Source of the DNA: Acetobacter indonesiensis
GTDB taxonomy: Bacteria; Pseudomonadota; Alphaproteobacteria; Acetobacterales; Acetobacteraceae
Length of the DNA stretch: 42,738 nt
Assembly (NCBI RefSeq): GCF_000963945.1
Contig: NZ_BAMW01000063.1
Coordinates: 1 to 42,738 of the forward strand
Direction: 5' to 3'
Part shown: piece after piece, positions 33,964-42,512 of the stretch
Numbering within the stretch: the first letter of the stretch is position 1
Layout of the letters: each line of letters opens with the position of its first letter
Notes under the pieces: model-generated
Databases searched by the model: none
What the model saw: only the letters and a program-made list of their open reading frames with translations
What the model was told of the DNA's origin: nothing
Made by a program: the position numbers and the translations under genes

Positions 33964-34008
33964 TAGGTGGGTCTAACCGCAAAAATAATAACAATCCGGC
34001 CTTCCATC

Positions 34009-34188
34009 ATGAAAATTCTGAATCTGTTGCTCCTGCTGCCCTTTCTGGGGCTGCTCTGGACGCCGTTGTATGATCGGTATGATCCGGTTCTGCTCGGGTT
34101 TCCCTTCTTTTACTGGTACCAGTTCGCATGGGTGCCCGTGACGTCCGTTATCATCTGGGTTGTCTGGAAAAAGGGACGTGACGCATGA
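34009..34188 (+). CDS. DUF3311 small membrane protein
   Basis: This is a 59-residue protein with two membrane helices (about residues 3-18 and 29-52) separated by a short loop with YDRYDPVLLGFPFFYWYQF, the DUF3311 pattern. Such proteins are regularly encoded directly before a sodium-solute symporter and are thought to be an accessory subunit. The gene overlaps the symporter start by four bases (ATGA). The ATG at 34009 gives the family N-terminus MKILNLLLLLPFLG; a GTG at 33967 would add 14 unrelated residues. Confidence 0.88.
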   Translation: MKILNLLLLLPFLGLLWTPLYDRYDPVLLGFPFFYWYQFAWVPVTSVIIWVVWKKGRDA

Positions 34189-35675
34189 ACGGCGTAAATC
34201 CGTGGGCGCTTGGCGTCTTTGTTCTGTTCTTCGCAGCCACCATTGTCATTGGCAGTTCCATACAATGGATCCGCAAAGTCATAAGCCGCGGCAAAAGCGG
34301 GCAGTCGGGTGAAGACTGGTCGCTGGGTGGACGGCAGTTCGGGCCGTGGGTTACCTGGTTTCTGGTCGGGGGTGACTTCTACACGGCCTATACCGTCATT
34401 GCCGTGCCTGCACTGGTTTATGCTGCGGGTGGTTATGGCTTCTTTGCGCTGCCCTACACCATTATCGTTTACCCGTTCATTTTTCTGGTGATGCCACGCC
34501 TGTGGAAAATCGCACAGGAAGGCGGTTATGCCACGGCAGCAGACATTGTCCGCGCGCGCTTTGACAGCCGTCCGCTGGAAATTATTGTCGCACTCACCGG
34601 GCTGGTTGCGGTCATGCCCTATATTGCACTCCAGTTGATCGGCATCCGCACTGTTGTGCAGGCTCTGGGCCTGCCGGGCGATATTCCGCTGATTATCGCC
34701 TTCCTGTCTCTGGCGGCCTACACATGGCTTGGTGGACTGCATGCTCCGGCACTGACGGCCTTTATCAAAGACATCATGATCTACATTGCAGTGCTGGTGG
34801 CTGTAACAGTCATTCCATTGCACATGGGGGGATATTCCGCCCTGTTCGCCAATGTCGACCACGCGCAGCCGGTTCTGAAACCGGGGATGGGCATGCCCTA
34901 TGCCACACTGGCGCTTTCATCCGCGCTGGCAGCGTTTCTCTATCCGCACACCCTTACGGGTATTCTGGCCGCACGGTCTGCCGACACCATCCGGCAGAAT
35001 GCCGTTTTCCTGCCCATTTATACGGTTGTGCTTGGGCTGATTGCCATGCTGGGGTTCATGGCGCATGTGGCAGGTGTTACCACCACCAATAACTCACTGG
35101 TGGTGCCGCTGCTGTTCCAGAAAATCTTTCCGGCGTGGTTCAGTGGCTTCTGCTTTGCCGCCATTGCCGTTGGGGCACTGGTTCCTGCTGCGGTCATGGC
35201 CATTGGCGCGGCCAATCTGGTCACGCACAATCTGCTACCCAGCCACCACAAGACGGTCCGTAACAGTCGTCTGACAGCGTTTGCTGTGAAAGTGGGCGCT
35301 CTACTGTGCGTCATGTTCCTGAACGCTCAATTTGCCATTGATTTTCAGCTTCTGGGCGGCGTGATTATTCTTCAAACCTTCCCCGCGCTGATCCTTGGCC
35401 TGATGCGTATCCGGTTTTCCTCCGCCGCCATGATTGCCGGTTGGGTTGTGGGTACCGTGTTCGGGGTTGGACTGTGCTGGATGGACAGCCTGAAACCCAT
35501 CCACTTCCTGTATATGGGGCCGTTCTCGGGCAATGTTTCGACAGGCCTGATGTCTCTGGTCGTGAATATTGTCGTGGTGGGATTGGTGACCTTGGTGAAG
35601 CCTGCTGCTTCTGCCGAGTATAAAAAACCTGAAGGCACTGGTTTTTCAGCCGAAAACGGGCCTTCCCTGCACTAA
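34185..35675 (+). CDS. Sodium:solute symporter (SSS family), monocarboxylate-permease-like
   Basis: This is an inner-membrane secondary transporter of 496 residues with about 13 helices. The family stretch SLGGRQFGPWVTWF and the GGDFYTAYT segment mark the first core helices, and GYATAADIVRARFDSRPLEI is the conserved cytoplasmic loop; LGGLHAPALTAFIKDIMIY and FLYPHTLTGILAARS are also typical. With DUF3311 immediately upstream, the closest known types carry short monocarboxylates such as acetate, lactate or pyruvate, or amino acids. In an acetic acid bacterium, acetate or lactate uptake would make sense, but the substrate is inferred. A hairpin follows at 35706. Confidence 0.9.
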   Translation: MNGVNPWALGVFVLFFAATIVIGSSIQWIRKVISRGKSGQSGEDWSLGGRQFGPWVTWFLVGGDFYTAYTVIAVPALVYAAGGYGFFALPYTIIVYPFIFLVMPRLWKIAQEGGYATAADIVRARFDSRPLEIIVALTGLVAVMPYIALQLIGIRTVVQALGLPGDIPLIIAFLSLAAYTWLGGLHAPALTAFIKDIMIYIAVLVAVTVIPLHMGGYSALFANVDHAQPVLKPGMGMPYATLALSSALAAFLYPHTLTGILAARSADTIRQNAVFLPIYTVVLGLIAMLGFMAHVAGVTTTNNSLVVPLLFQKIFPAWFSGFCFAAIAVGALVPAAVMAIGAANLVTHNLLPSHHKTVRNSRLTAFAVKVGALLCVMFLNAQFAIDFQLLGGVIILQTFPALILGLMRIRFSSAAMIAGWVVGTVFGVGLCWMDSLKPIHFLYMGPFSGNVSTGLMSLVVNIVVVGLVTLVKPAASAEYKKPEGTGFSAENGPSLH

Positions 35676-35705
35676 CTGCCTGCGTTTATCAGAGCCAGAC
35701 GATAG

Positions 35706-35729
35706 CAAAGGCGGCGCAAGCCGCCTTTG
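35706..35729 (+). terminator. Hairpin after the symporter gene
   Basis: CAAAGGCGGC (35706-35715) and GCCGCCTTTG (35720-35729) form a 10-bp perfect stem closed by GCAA. The T tract is short, but the stem is very stable and lies 30 bases after the stop codon. Confidence 0.7.
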
Positions 35730-35783
35730 TCATGTACCCACCACCCCTTCCGCCAGAGCGGGACGCCGTCTTAACAGAAATTC

Positions 35784-36185
35784 TTAACAGAAATACTGAC
35801 GGTCAAGCGCCTCCTGCCGGGCCATCAGCTTTTCAAAATCAGATGGCTCGCGCTTGGGCACGAAGGGGCGGCGTTGCTCCTGCACAAAGCTTTCCAGCGT
35901 TTGGCCGCGTTCTTCCGCTATGGCTTCAAACTGCGCGTAAATATCTTCCAGCACAAAACCGGGGGGCGTTCCCTTACGGCGTTGCAGCGGGTGTTTGTTC
36001 CGTGCCTTGCATGCGGCCAGAAATACTCTAAGCGCTTCCGCCCCTTTTTCTGGCAATTCGGAGGGACGGGTCGCATAGAAATCCACATTTCCATCCAGCC
36101 CCACAAACACCCCCCGAAACACGAACGTTAGCGGGTCAAGCGTTACAACGGCTGGCAGACCACCGACGATCAGAATGTCACGCAT
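35784..36185 (-). CDS. Conserved hypothetical protein
   Basis: I do not recognise this 133-residue protein. It starts MRDILIVGGLPAVVTLDPLT, continues with a beta-rich N-terminal half containing FRGVFVGLDGNVDFYA, then a basic middle (KARNKHPLQRRKGTP) and a helical, charged C-terminal half with a probable coiled coil (EDIYAQFEAIAEERGQTLE). No signal peptide or membrane helix is present. I chose ATG 36185 because GTGGA lies just upstream; a frame starting at 36281 would add 32 residues of low-complexity character. Coding use is similar to its neighbours. It is alone on the minus strand between the symporter and alkB. Confidence 0.6.
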   Translation of the reverse strand: MRDILIVGGLPAVVTLDPLTFVFRGVFVGLDGNVDFYATRPSELPEKGAEALRVFLAACKARNKHPLQRRKGTPPGFVLEDIYAQFEAIAEERGQTLESFVQEQRRPFVPKREPSDFEKLMARQEALDRQYFC

Positions 36186-36346
36186 GGATTTCCACCCCAA
36201 TCTTTGAAAAACAGGATTGTTCCCGCCTACAGTGCCATGTCCTCTGCCAGAAAGAGGGCCTGCGCGTAAATAAATTTTCAAGCCACATTGCCCATACCGC
36301 CCCTGAAGCCCAAATTACTGAAGCCACGGTTTACAGGAGTTGCGGT

Positions 36347-37030
36347 ATGCGCCCTTCCCCGCCCCCTTTGCTTCCGCAGATGGAGCTTGGTCTTACTGAT
36401 ACGCGGCCAAGCCGTGTCACACTTAGCCCGGGTGCTGTATTACTGCGTGGCTTCGCCCTGCCAGAAAGCACCGAACTTCTGGATGCCATTTTACACCTGA
36501 CAGCCCTATCGCCCTTTCGCACCATGCAAACGCCCGGCGGCGGCAGAATGTCTGTTGCCATGAGCAATTGCGGCCCCCTTGGATGGGTCACGGACCGTTC
36601 TGGCTACCGCTACACCCCAACTGACCCGGAGACACTGGCGGCTTGGCCGGACATGCCACCGGCGTGGCACGCTCTGGCCGCACGCGCTGCCAAAGCGGCG
36701 GGATTTGATAATTTTTCGCCGAATGCCTGCCTGATAAACCGCTACGAACCGCATACCCGCATGGCCCTGCATCAGGATAAGGATGAAGGCGATTTCTCCC
36801 AGCCCATTGTGTCCGTATCCCTTGGGCTTCCAATCGCTTTTTTATGGGGCGGCCTGAAACGCAGTACAGCACCCCATTCGATCCTGCTGGAACACGGAGA
36901 TGTTCTGGTATGGGGAGGCAAGGCCAGACTGCATTATCATGGCGTCAAACCCTTGGCTGATGGCATTCATCCGCTAACAGGCAGAGCACGGTTTAACCTG
37001 ACGTTCCGGTTTGTAGCCCCTCGATCCTGA
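36347..37030 (+). CDS. alkB: AlkB-type alpha-ketoglutarate-dependent DNA repair dioxygenase
   Basis: This Fe(II)/2-oxoglutarate enzyme removes methyl groups from 1-methyladenine and 3-methylcytosine in DNA or RNA by oxidation. The 227-residue length fits the family. The iron ligands are H142 and D144 (LHQDKDE) and H198 (YHGV), and the 2-oxoglutarate arginines are R215 and R221 in RFNLTFR. The lid includes NRYEPHTRMALH, and LPIAFLWGG is the usual strand. GGAG lies just upstream of ATG 36347. There is no ada gene beside it. Confidence 0.95.
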   Translation: MRPSPPPLLPQMELGLTDTRPSRVTLSPGAVLLRGFALPESTELLDAILHLTALSPFRTMQTPGGGRMSVAMSNCGPLGWVTDRSGYRYTPTDPETLAAWPDMPPAWHALAARAAKAAGFDNFSPNACLINRYEPHTRMALHQDKDEGDFSQPIVSVSLGLPIAFLWGGLKRSTAPHSILLEHGDVLVWGGKARLHYHGVKPLADGIHPLTGRARFNLTFRFVAPRS

Positions 37031-37295
37031 AGCACACCATGCCAAAAATTACCTCGGACGTTCCGCTATTTTTATATCGTCCGTACGGCTTCGCTTCTCT
37101 CCTCCCCGTAAAGAAACATTCTCAAAGCCGCCTTCCGCACCAAAAGCGAAACTGACAGCCACGTATCCAAACGCGGAAATACTGCCCGCTATAAGACGAT
37201 GGGGGCACTCCTTCTCATTCGGGCACTGGCACAAGGCGACATTTTTCTATTACACTTCCAACACAACTTTCCAGCGGTTCGGGATACGTCATCGC

Positions 37296-38471
37296 ATGCC
37301 TGTTTCAACCCCATTCTCTCGCCGATTTGCCTTACAGGCTGCAACCGCTGCTGTAGGAAGCATGATCGTGCGCCGCGCCATTCCGGCGCAGGCCCAAAGC
37401 CCCGATACGCGCTTTCTCCCTGTTGAAACCCTGTTCAAATCTGCCGTGGCAGAGGGCAAAACACCCGGCGCTGTCGCTGCCGTAGGCGCAAATGGCCAGA
37501 CCGTGTGGAAAGGCGTGTTCGGACACAAGGCGCTTCTGCCCACAGCAGAACCCATGACATGGCAAACTCTGTTTGACATGGCCTCGCTTACCAAAGTGCT
37601 GATTACGGCTCCTGCTATCATGCAGCTTTATGAACAAGGGCTGTTGCAGCTTGATGACCCGGTCTGCCGCTACCTGCCTGCGTTTGCCGCTAACGGTAAA
37701 CAGGATATCACCATCCGGCTGCTGTTGACCCATTATTCAGGTCTGCCTGCCGATGTGGACCTTTCAACGCCGTGGACCGGGAAAGATACCGCGGTCTCCC
37801 TGGCAATGAACGCAACGCCCGAACACCCTCCGGGCGAACGATTTGTTTATAGTGATATCAACTTCATCACGTTGGGCTTGATTGTTGAAAAACTATCCGG
37901 CCTGCCGCTGGATGAGTATGCGGCCCGCGCCATTCTTGCGCCACTGGGCTTGAAACGCTCTTTCTTCCGCCCTGACCCCGTGCTGGCTAGCGCCATTGCA
38001 CCCACCCAGTTTGATGAGTCTCACACGCTCTTACGCGGTGTGGTGCATGACCCGACAACGCGCCGCATGGGCGGCGTTGCTGGGCATGCCGGCCTGTTCT
38101 CCTGCGCAGATGATATGTTGATTTACGCAAAAGCCCTTCTGGCACGACGAGCGGGCAAACCATCTGCCTTTCCGTTAAAGCCCGAGACCTTGGTGTTGAT
38201 GTCCACACCCCAGCAACCAAAAGGGAAATCAGACCTACGGGGACTAGGGTGGGATATTGCCACCCATTATTCCACCCCGCGCGGCACGGTCTTTCCGGCG
38301 TCATCATTCGGTCATACAGGGTTTACGGGAACGTCACTCTGGCTGGTGCCGGAGAACGAAACCTTTGTGCTCATCCTCACAAACCGCGTGCATCCCGATG
38401 GGAAAGGCAATGTCATTGCCCTGCGACGTGACGTTGCAACGGCAGCGGCACTGGCGTTACAGCAAAGCTAG
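37296..38471 (+). CDS. Tat-exported serine hydrolase (beta-lactamase/esterase class C family)
   Basis: This predicted periplasmic enzyme of 391 residues has a twin-arginine signal (SRRFALQ at 8-14, cleavage near AQAQ at 31-34), suggesting export in a folded state. Motif 1 is S97-L-T-K100, motif 2 is Y185-S-D187, and HTGFTG near the C-terminus matches the third motif (K/H-T-G). This set fits DD-peptidases, EstB-type esterases and class C beta-lactamases. It is a second member of the family in this window (the other starts at 18555) but not close to it. ATG 37296 gives the Tat signal directly. It is convergent with the YceI gene, with 21 bases between and no evident terminator. Confidence 0.9.
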   Translation: MPVSTPFSRRFALQAATAAVGSMIVRRAIPAQAQSPDTRFLPVETLFKSAVAEGKTPGAVAAVGANGQTVWKGVFGHKALLPTAEPMTWQTLFDMASLTKVLITAPAIMQLYEQGLLQLDDPVCRYLPAFAANGKQDITIRLLLTHYSGLPADVDLSTPWTGKDTAVSLAMNATPEHPPGERFVYSDINFITLGLIVEKLSGLPLDEYAARAILAPLGLKRSFFRPDPVLASAIAPTQFDESHTLLRGVVHDPTTRRMGGVAGHAGLFSCADDMLIYAKALLARRAGKPSAFPLKPETLVLMSTPQQPKGKSDLRGLGWDIATHYSTPRGTVFPASSFGHTGFTGTSLWLVPENETFVLILTNRVHPDGKGNVIALRRDVATAAALALQQS

Positions 38472-38492
38472 CTGCACCCCGTCAGCGCAGGA

Positions 38493-39155
38493 TCATTCGT
38501 CTTTTTCAAAGACGCCACTAACGGTCAGGGTCACGTCATCCCCGACCGCGACCATGGCGTTTGTCAGCCCAAATGCGCTGCGCTGGATAGTACCCTGTGC
38601 TTCAAACCCGACATCGTAGGAATGATTGATCGGGTTCTGGCCTGCGCCCACAAAATGCGCCCGGAGAGTCACGGGCCGTGTGACGCCGTGCAATGTCAGA
38701 TTACCGGAAACGGTGGCCATTGACGCACCGTTCGAGTGAATTTCGGTCGAAACGAATTCTGCTATTGGAAAGGCCTTGGCGTTAAACCAGTTCTCGCCCC
38801 GCAACATGCGCGAGACGTCCACCGCGGTTGTGGCAAGAGACGCCAAGGGCAACTTCAGCGCGACGTGCGATTTTTCAGGGTTTTGCGGGTCTAGCTGCAA
38901 ATCCCCATATACGCCGGAGAACAACCCGCGATACTGGCTAGTGCCTAGGCAGGACACAGAGAAAACAATCTGCGAGCGCAGGGTATCAACATGATAGCGC
39001 CCTGCCTCAACCAAAGGGCTTCGCGCCATGACAGAGGAAACCCCTGCGGCGTGAGATGTCGTGATGAACACAGTCAGGGCGGCACTCCATCCTGCCAGCA
39101 TCCTCACACAGGTCGAAACCACCCTTCCCATTTCTCTATCCGCACATCCCATCAT
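38493..39155 (-). CDS. Exported YceI-family lipocalin-like protein
   Basis: This periplasmic beta-barrel of the YceI family binds long isoprenoid or other amphipathic molecules in relatives. The 220-residue product has a signal peptide ending near residue 37 (TTSHAAG) and the family pattern YHVDTLRSQIVFSVSCLG, then LRGENWFNAKAFPIAEFVST, GNLTLHGVTRPVTL, and IQRSAFGLTNAMVAVGDDV. Two start codons are possible: ATG 39155 and ATG 39131 (MGRVVSTCV); the second gives a shorter, more usual signal peptide. An inverted repeat at 39220-39246 lies about 65 bases upstream of the start, where an operator would be expected. Confidence 0.9.
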   Translation of the reverse strand: MMGCADREMGRVVSTCVRMLAGWSAALTVFITTSHAAGVSSVMARSPLVEAGRYHVDTLRSQIVFSVSCLGTSQYRGLFSGVYGDLQLDPQNPEKSHVALKLPLASLATTAVDVSRMLRGENWFNAKAFPIAEFVSTEIHSNGASMATVSGNLTLHGVTRPVTLRAHFVGAGQNPINHSYDVGFEAQGTIQRSAFGLTNAMVAVGDDVTLTVSGVFEKDE

Positions 39156-39219
39156 GTTATCTTGAAAGGATAAGACTGTTCAGGACCACATTGGTTCCCA
39201 TTAAAATCTTAACCATTCA

Positions 39220-39246
39220 TTTATGTCAGATTAAGACTGACATAAA
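39220..39246 (-). promoter_or_regulatory. Palindrome TTTATGTCAG-N7-CTGACATAAA upstream of yceI
   Basis: This 10-7-10 perfect inverted repeat in the yceI promoter region contains ATGTC-N11-GACAT (39223-39243). The same spaced core recurs at 40095-40115 on the other side of the XRE regulator gene, making it a candidate operator for that regulator. It is not followed by a T tract, so a terminator is unlikely. Confidence 0.5.
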
Positions 39247-39302
39247 ATCACAATGCAAGGATAGGAATGTTAAAACCTCTACTTTTGGAAAAAATCCAAA
39301 TA

Positions 39303-39342
39303 AAAAGGCCGCATCCTTTCTATGAAAAAGATGTGGCCTTTT
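39303..39342. terminator. Bidirectional terminator downstream of the XRE regulator
   Basis: AAAAGGCCGCATC (39303-39315) pairs with GATGTGGCCTTTT (39330-39342), 13 pairs including one G-U, around a 14-base loop. The A- and T-rich arms provide U tracts on either strand. It lies 38 bases past the regulator stop. Confidence 0.85.
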
Positions 39343-39380
39343 ATTAAAATAAACGCACTTAAAAACTATGGATCAGAAAT

Positions 39381-39752
39381 TTACTTTCCACCGCTTTTCT
39401 GAAGCATTTTTACCTGTCGTTCTATCCATTTCTGGGCTGATACTTTGCGCGATGCGTCAAGCATACGATAAAGCTTGATCATATCGTTTTCATCAGGAGA
39501 GACCGTTAGCGTAATATCAGCCTGCACATAGCCCGTCAGGAAGATTTCCGGGTCAACACCAAACAGCTTTGCAAGATTAGGAATATGCTTGCGCGCGCTG
39601 CCTTCCCGCCCTGTTTCCCAAAAGGCAATAGCGGGGCGTGATACACCCAGCGCATCGGCAACCTGTTGCTGTGTCATCCCGGCTGCTTTGCGTAGAATTT
39701 TCATTCTCTGACCAAGGTCTGATCCGGGAGAAGCCATTTCTTCGCTATTCAT
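39381..39752 (-). CDS. XRE-family helix-turn-helix regulator
   Basis: This is a DNA-binding regulator of 123 residues. Residues about 13-73 form the Cro/C1-type domain: LGQRMKILRKAAGMTQQQVA, then ALGVSRPAIAFWETG and IPNLAKLFGVDPEIFLTG. The C-terminal 50 residues (VSPDENDMIKLYRML...SAQKWIERQVK) are helical and probably serve in dimerisation or ligand contact. I chose ATG 39752, preceded by AGGATAAG, over an in-frame ATG at 39794. Two palindromes with the same spacing (39223-39243 and 40095-40115) flank it, and GAGTGCACTC (39828-39837) lies just upstream. Its neighbours, yceI and a TBDR gene, are the natural candidate targets. Confidence 0.9.
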   Translation of the reverse strand: MNSEEMASPGSDLGQRMKILRKAAGMTQQQVADALGVSRPAIAFWETGREGSARKHIPNLAKLFGVDPEIFLTGYVQADITLTVSPDENDMIKLYRMLDASRKVSAQKWIERQVKMLQKSGGK

Positions 39753-40121
39753 CGTCTTATCCTGTGCTTCACCTGCCGGGGGACTATGGCGCACGGAAAA
39801 GAAAAACCCTCCAGCCTATATGCTTGTGAGTGCACTCTCCGCCTCTCCAAAAGAAACCACCGGACACTGGCCCGTGTCTTTCCACGGGCCTTCTACAGCC
39901 AAGCTGCTGCTCTCCACAAGAACGAACTTAAGGAAGCAGCGTTGCCAGACCATCCTCATCCGATAAAGGTGGCATAACCAAGACCGGATGAGGATAATGT
40001 GCCCAAGTTTAATCATTTCAAAAAAAGCGGCAACGATTACAGAAAAATGTTATTATTTTCCCAATATTTTGATGCTTTTTCTAACATTCGCTTAATGTCT
40101 GACTTTCTCTGACATTCCTGT
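39753..40121. other. Structured intergenic region between the XRE and TBDR genes
   Basis: This 369-base gap has no acceptable coding frame (63- and 66-codon frames on the two strands overlap each other and lack family features). It holds a perfect 10-base palindrome GAGTGCACTC (39828-39837) and three consecutive hairpins: GGCCCGTG/CACGGGCC (39869-39890), GCTGCT-TCC/GGA-AGCAGC (39906-39940), and ATCCTCATCCG/CGGATGAGGAT (39952-39995). The operator-like ATGTC-N11-GACAT lies at 40095-40115. The hairpin group could be a small RNA or a long leader of the XRE gene. Confidence 0.45.
40095..40115 (-). promoter_or_regulatory. Second ATGTC-N11-GACAT palindrome
   Basis: ATGTC (40095-40099) and GACAT (40111-40115) are separated by 11 bases, exactly as in the yceI-side site at 39223-39243. 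TCTGAC also occurs twice within it as a direct repeat. It lies 6 bases beyond the TBDR stop codon and about 340 bases upstream of the XRE start. Confidence 0.45.
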
Positions 40122-42449
40122 TTAGAAATTCTGTGAAATCCCGGTCAGGATGGTACGGCGCAACCCATATTGTGGCGCACCAACCCCAATGCCACTGCCG
40201 TCACGCAGCATGTATGTGCGATCAAACAAGTTCATGACATCCAGACGGATCTGTGTGTTGCCCAGGAAAGAGTGACCAAACAGGTTTCTAAATGTCTGCA
40301 CCGCAGAAAAATTGAACGTGGCATATTGCGGCAACGCAACGCCGTTCGGCACGTCCCCATCCGCACGCAAGCCACTGCCGTAGACCATGGTGCCAGACAC
40401 CCGCAGCGGATGCCATCCTTTCTGGAAGAAGGTGTAAGACGCTCCTGCCGATGCCGTCCATCTCTGATCATGATCAAGATGCACCCAGCGATGCTTGATG
40501 TAAGCAAGATCTTCATTCTCAAAGTTGAACTGCGCGCTGGTAATGTCCTTGCCGATGGCGCGAGACCACGCAAAGTTCCCATACAGCGACAGCGGCCCGG
40601 TATCGTAAGATGTGCTGACTTCGTACCCGTTGACCTGTCCACGGCGATAGTTAAAGCCGCTCAGGATAATCGGGGCACCAAACTGCCCTTCATCAATCAG
40701 GTTGTGCGCAAGTTTGTAATATGCATCAAACGACACACGCCAGCCGGGTAGAATCTGCTGCTGAAAACCGGCATCGAAATAGTGATCGCGCTCTGCCCGC
40801 ACCGTGCTGTTCTGGTAATTTGCCGCAGCCGCGCTGGTATTGGCAAATTTATACAGTGATGTGCTGCTGACAACTTCAAACGGCGGCGGCGTAAAATAGC
40901 GGGAATACCCCGCATGCAGTGTGCCACCGTGCCAGGGTGTCCAGACAATGTTCAGACGCGGGCTAACCTGCTTTTCGCTGGTATATTGGCTAACACCATC
41001 AAACCGCAAGCCGTAGTTGATTGTCAGGTTACGCAGCGGCTTCCATTCATCCTGCGCATATAAACCATAAACGGTTCCGGTTTTGCCGCTGCCGTCATAA
41101 ACGGCAATGGGGTTATCACCAAAAACGGCGTTTCCGTCATCGTCTTCGCCTGTTTGAGCAAAAACACGAGAGTCTGTTTTAGAGACTGAGCGTTCGACAA
41201 AAACCTGAAATCCAAACCGCACGGTATGATCAGATGCTGCACGCCAAGTCACATCATGCTGCGTGCCCATGGAAAATACGGACCGCGCTGCACGCTGCGA
41301 AATACCGTTATAAACCAGATCCCCGAGTGGGTCTGGCGAGTATCTCAGGCTGCTGTATCGGGAGAAAACAGAACTTTGCAGGCTGAAACGACCAATTTCT
41401 TTCTGCAAAGCCAGAATTGCAAAATCTGTAATCTGCTTCTGACGTTCATCAAGGCTTGAACTGTCAACACTCCCGTTCAGCTTCTGGGCCAGATCACTAC
41501 CGCTATAAGACGGTTCGGAAAACTGCGTCTGCTGGCCCGGGTTGTTAGGAAGCTGGTATTCTGCGTTAGACACACCGGCAATAAAGCTGATACGGGTATT
41601 TTCATCGGCCGTATAACGCAAATGACCTAGAAAATGATACTGATTTGTCAAATCATGTATGGCATTGAATGAACTTGTCGTATTTTCAATACCTACACGA
41701 TCATGCACAAAATCGGCTGTGGCAAAATAATCCCACTTGCCCGTATGACCACCATATTGCAGCGAAGGGAAGAAGTAATCGCGCGCACCGCCATAAATGG
41801 AGGCATTCCCGCCCGCATTTGTCGTGCCATTTTTCGTTGTGATATCAACAACAGCAGCTTGTAAAAACCCAAACTCGCTCGGCAGCGCACCTGTTGTCAG
41901 AGACATGCTATCTGCAAAACGCGTCATCAGCGCCTGCCCAAACACGTTCAGCCCTTCTGGCAACTGCACACCGTCCAACCGGAACTGCACTTCATTATGG
42001 TCACCGCGCACATGGATCTGGCCATAGCTATCCTGTGCCACGCCGGGGGCCTGAAGCAGAACCTGATTAAGCGGAACATTATCCCCACCCGGGATGGTCT
42101 CTATCGACTTACGGCTGAATTTATAAACCGTGGCACCCGTATCAGGCTGTAGTTCAGACCGTGCACGGTCCAGATGCGCAGTAACAGTCACGCGCTCCGG
42201 TGTAGACGCCAGCCCCGGCTGCACTGTTACGGTTTCATTCCCCACCCGTTGCGACGTTACGGGTGCAGTTGCTTTGCCAGAGACCGCAGATTTGCCTTTG
42301 GCGGTCTGTGGTGCCGTGCCCGTTGTATACGCCGTCTTTGGCTGCACAGCATCGTCTTGGGCATGAGCCTGTTTCACGAATGTTAAAAAGCCAACTGAAC
42401 TACAAAGAGTTGAGCATGCCAAAAGAATAGAGAAACGGGCCACCCGCAT
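40122..42449 (-). CDS. TonB-dependent outer-membrane receptor
   Basis: This 775-residue TonB-gated transporter has a signal peptide ending near residue 30 (VKQAHA-QDD), a Thr/Ala/Lys-rich linker with NETVTVQPG, and a TonB box-like ERVTVTAH (about 85-92). The plug shows IPGGDNVPLNQVLLQAPGV and GQIHVRGDHNEVQFRLDGVQLP, a version of the plug seen in receptors with carboxypeptidase-regulatory-like or metal and cobalamin relations, though the ligand remains unknown. The barrel ends in Phe (ILTGISQNF). The start is ATG 42449, with AAGG nine bases upstream; a TTG at 42452 is also in frame. It runs towards the XRE gene. A palindrome at 42498-42512 lies in its promoter. Confidence 0.9.
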   Translation of the reverse strand: MRVARFSILLACSTLCSSVGFLTFVKQAHAQDDAVQPKTAYTTGTAPQTAKGKSAVSGKATAPVTSQRVGNETVTVQPGLASTPERVTVTAHLDRARSELQPDTGATVYKFSRKSIETIPGGDNVPLNQVLLQAPGVAQDSYGQIHVRGDHNEVQFRLDGVQLPEGLNVFGQALMTRFADSMSLTTGALPSEFGFLQAAVVDITTKNGTTNAGGNASIYGGARDYFFPSLQYGGHTGKWDYFATADFVHDRVGIENTTSSFNAIHDLTNQYHFLGHLRYTADENTRISFIAGVSNAEYQLPNNPGQQTQFSEPSYSGSDLAQKLNGSVDSSSLDERQKQITDFAILALQKEIGRFSLQSSVFSRYSSLRYSPDPLGDLVYNGISQRAARSVFSMGTQHDVTWRAASDHTVRFGFQVFVERSVSKTDSRVFAQTGEDDDGNAVFGDNPIAVYDGSGKTGTVYGLYAQDEWKPLRNLTINYGLRFDGVSQYTSEKQVSPRLNIVWTPWHGGTLHAGYSRYFTPPPFEVVSSTSLYKFANTSAAAANYQNSTVRAERDHYFDAGFQQQILPGWRVSFDAYYKLAHNLIDEGQFGAPIILSGFNYRRGQVNGYEVSTSYDTGPLSLYGNFAWSRAIGKDITSAQFNFENEDLAYIKHRWVHLDHDQRWTASAGASYTFFQKGWHPLRVSGTMVYGSGLRADGDVPNGVALPQYATFNFSAVQTFRNLFGHSFLGNTQIRLDVMNLFDRTYMLRDGSGIGVGAPQYGLRRTILTGISQNF

Positions 42450-42497
42450 CAAACAACGCCTTCACACATGAGGAATGAATGTCTGGTCGCTATAATT

Positions 42498-42512
42498 TGT
42501 TATGGTATAACA
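42498..42512 (-). promoter_or_regulatory. Palindrome TGTTAT-GGT-ATAACA upstream of the fourth TBDR gene
   Basis: This is a perfect 6-3-6 inverted repeat 49-63 bases before the start codon, in an A/T-rich stretch that should contain the promoter. It may be an operator. The remaining 42513-42699 holds another imperfect hairpin (TTCGCAGAAA at 42611-42620 with TTTCTGTGAA at 42630-42639) and nothing coding. Confidence 0.35.

Noticed and set aside
39786..40016. Overlapping 63- and 66-codon frames on opposite strands
   Set aside because: They mirror each other across a region rich in perfect stems; neither has coding features, so a structured RNA explains the region better.
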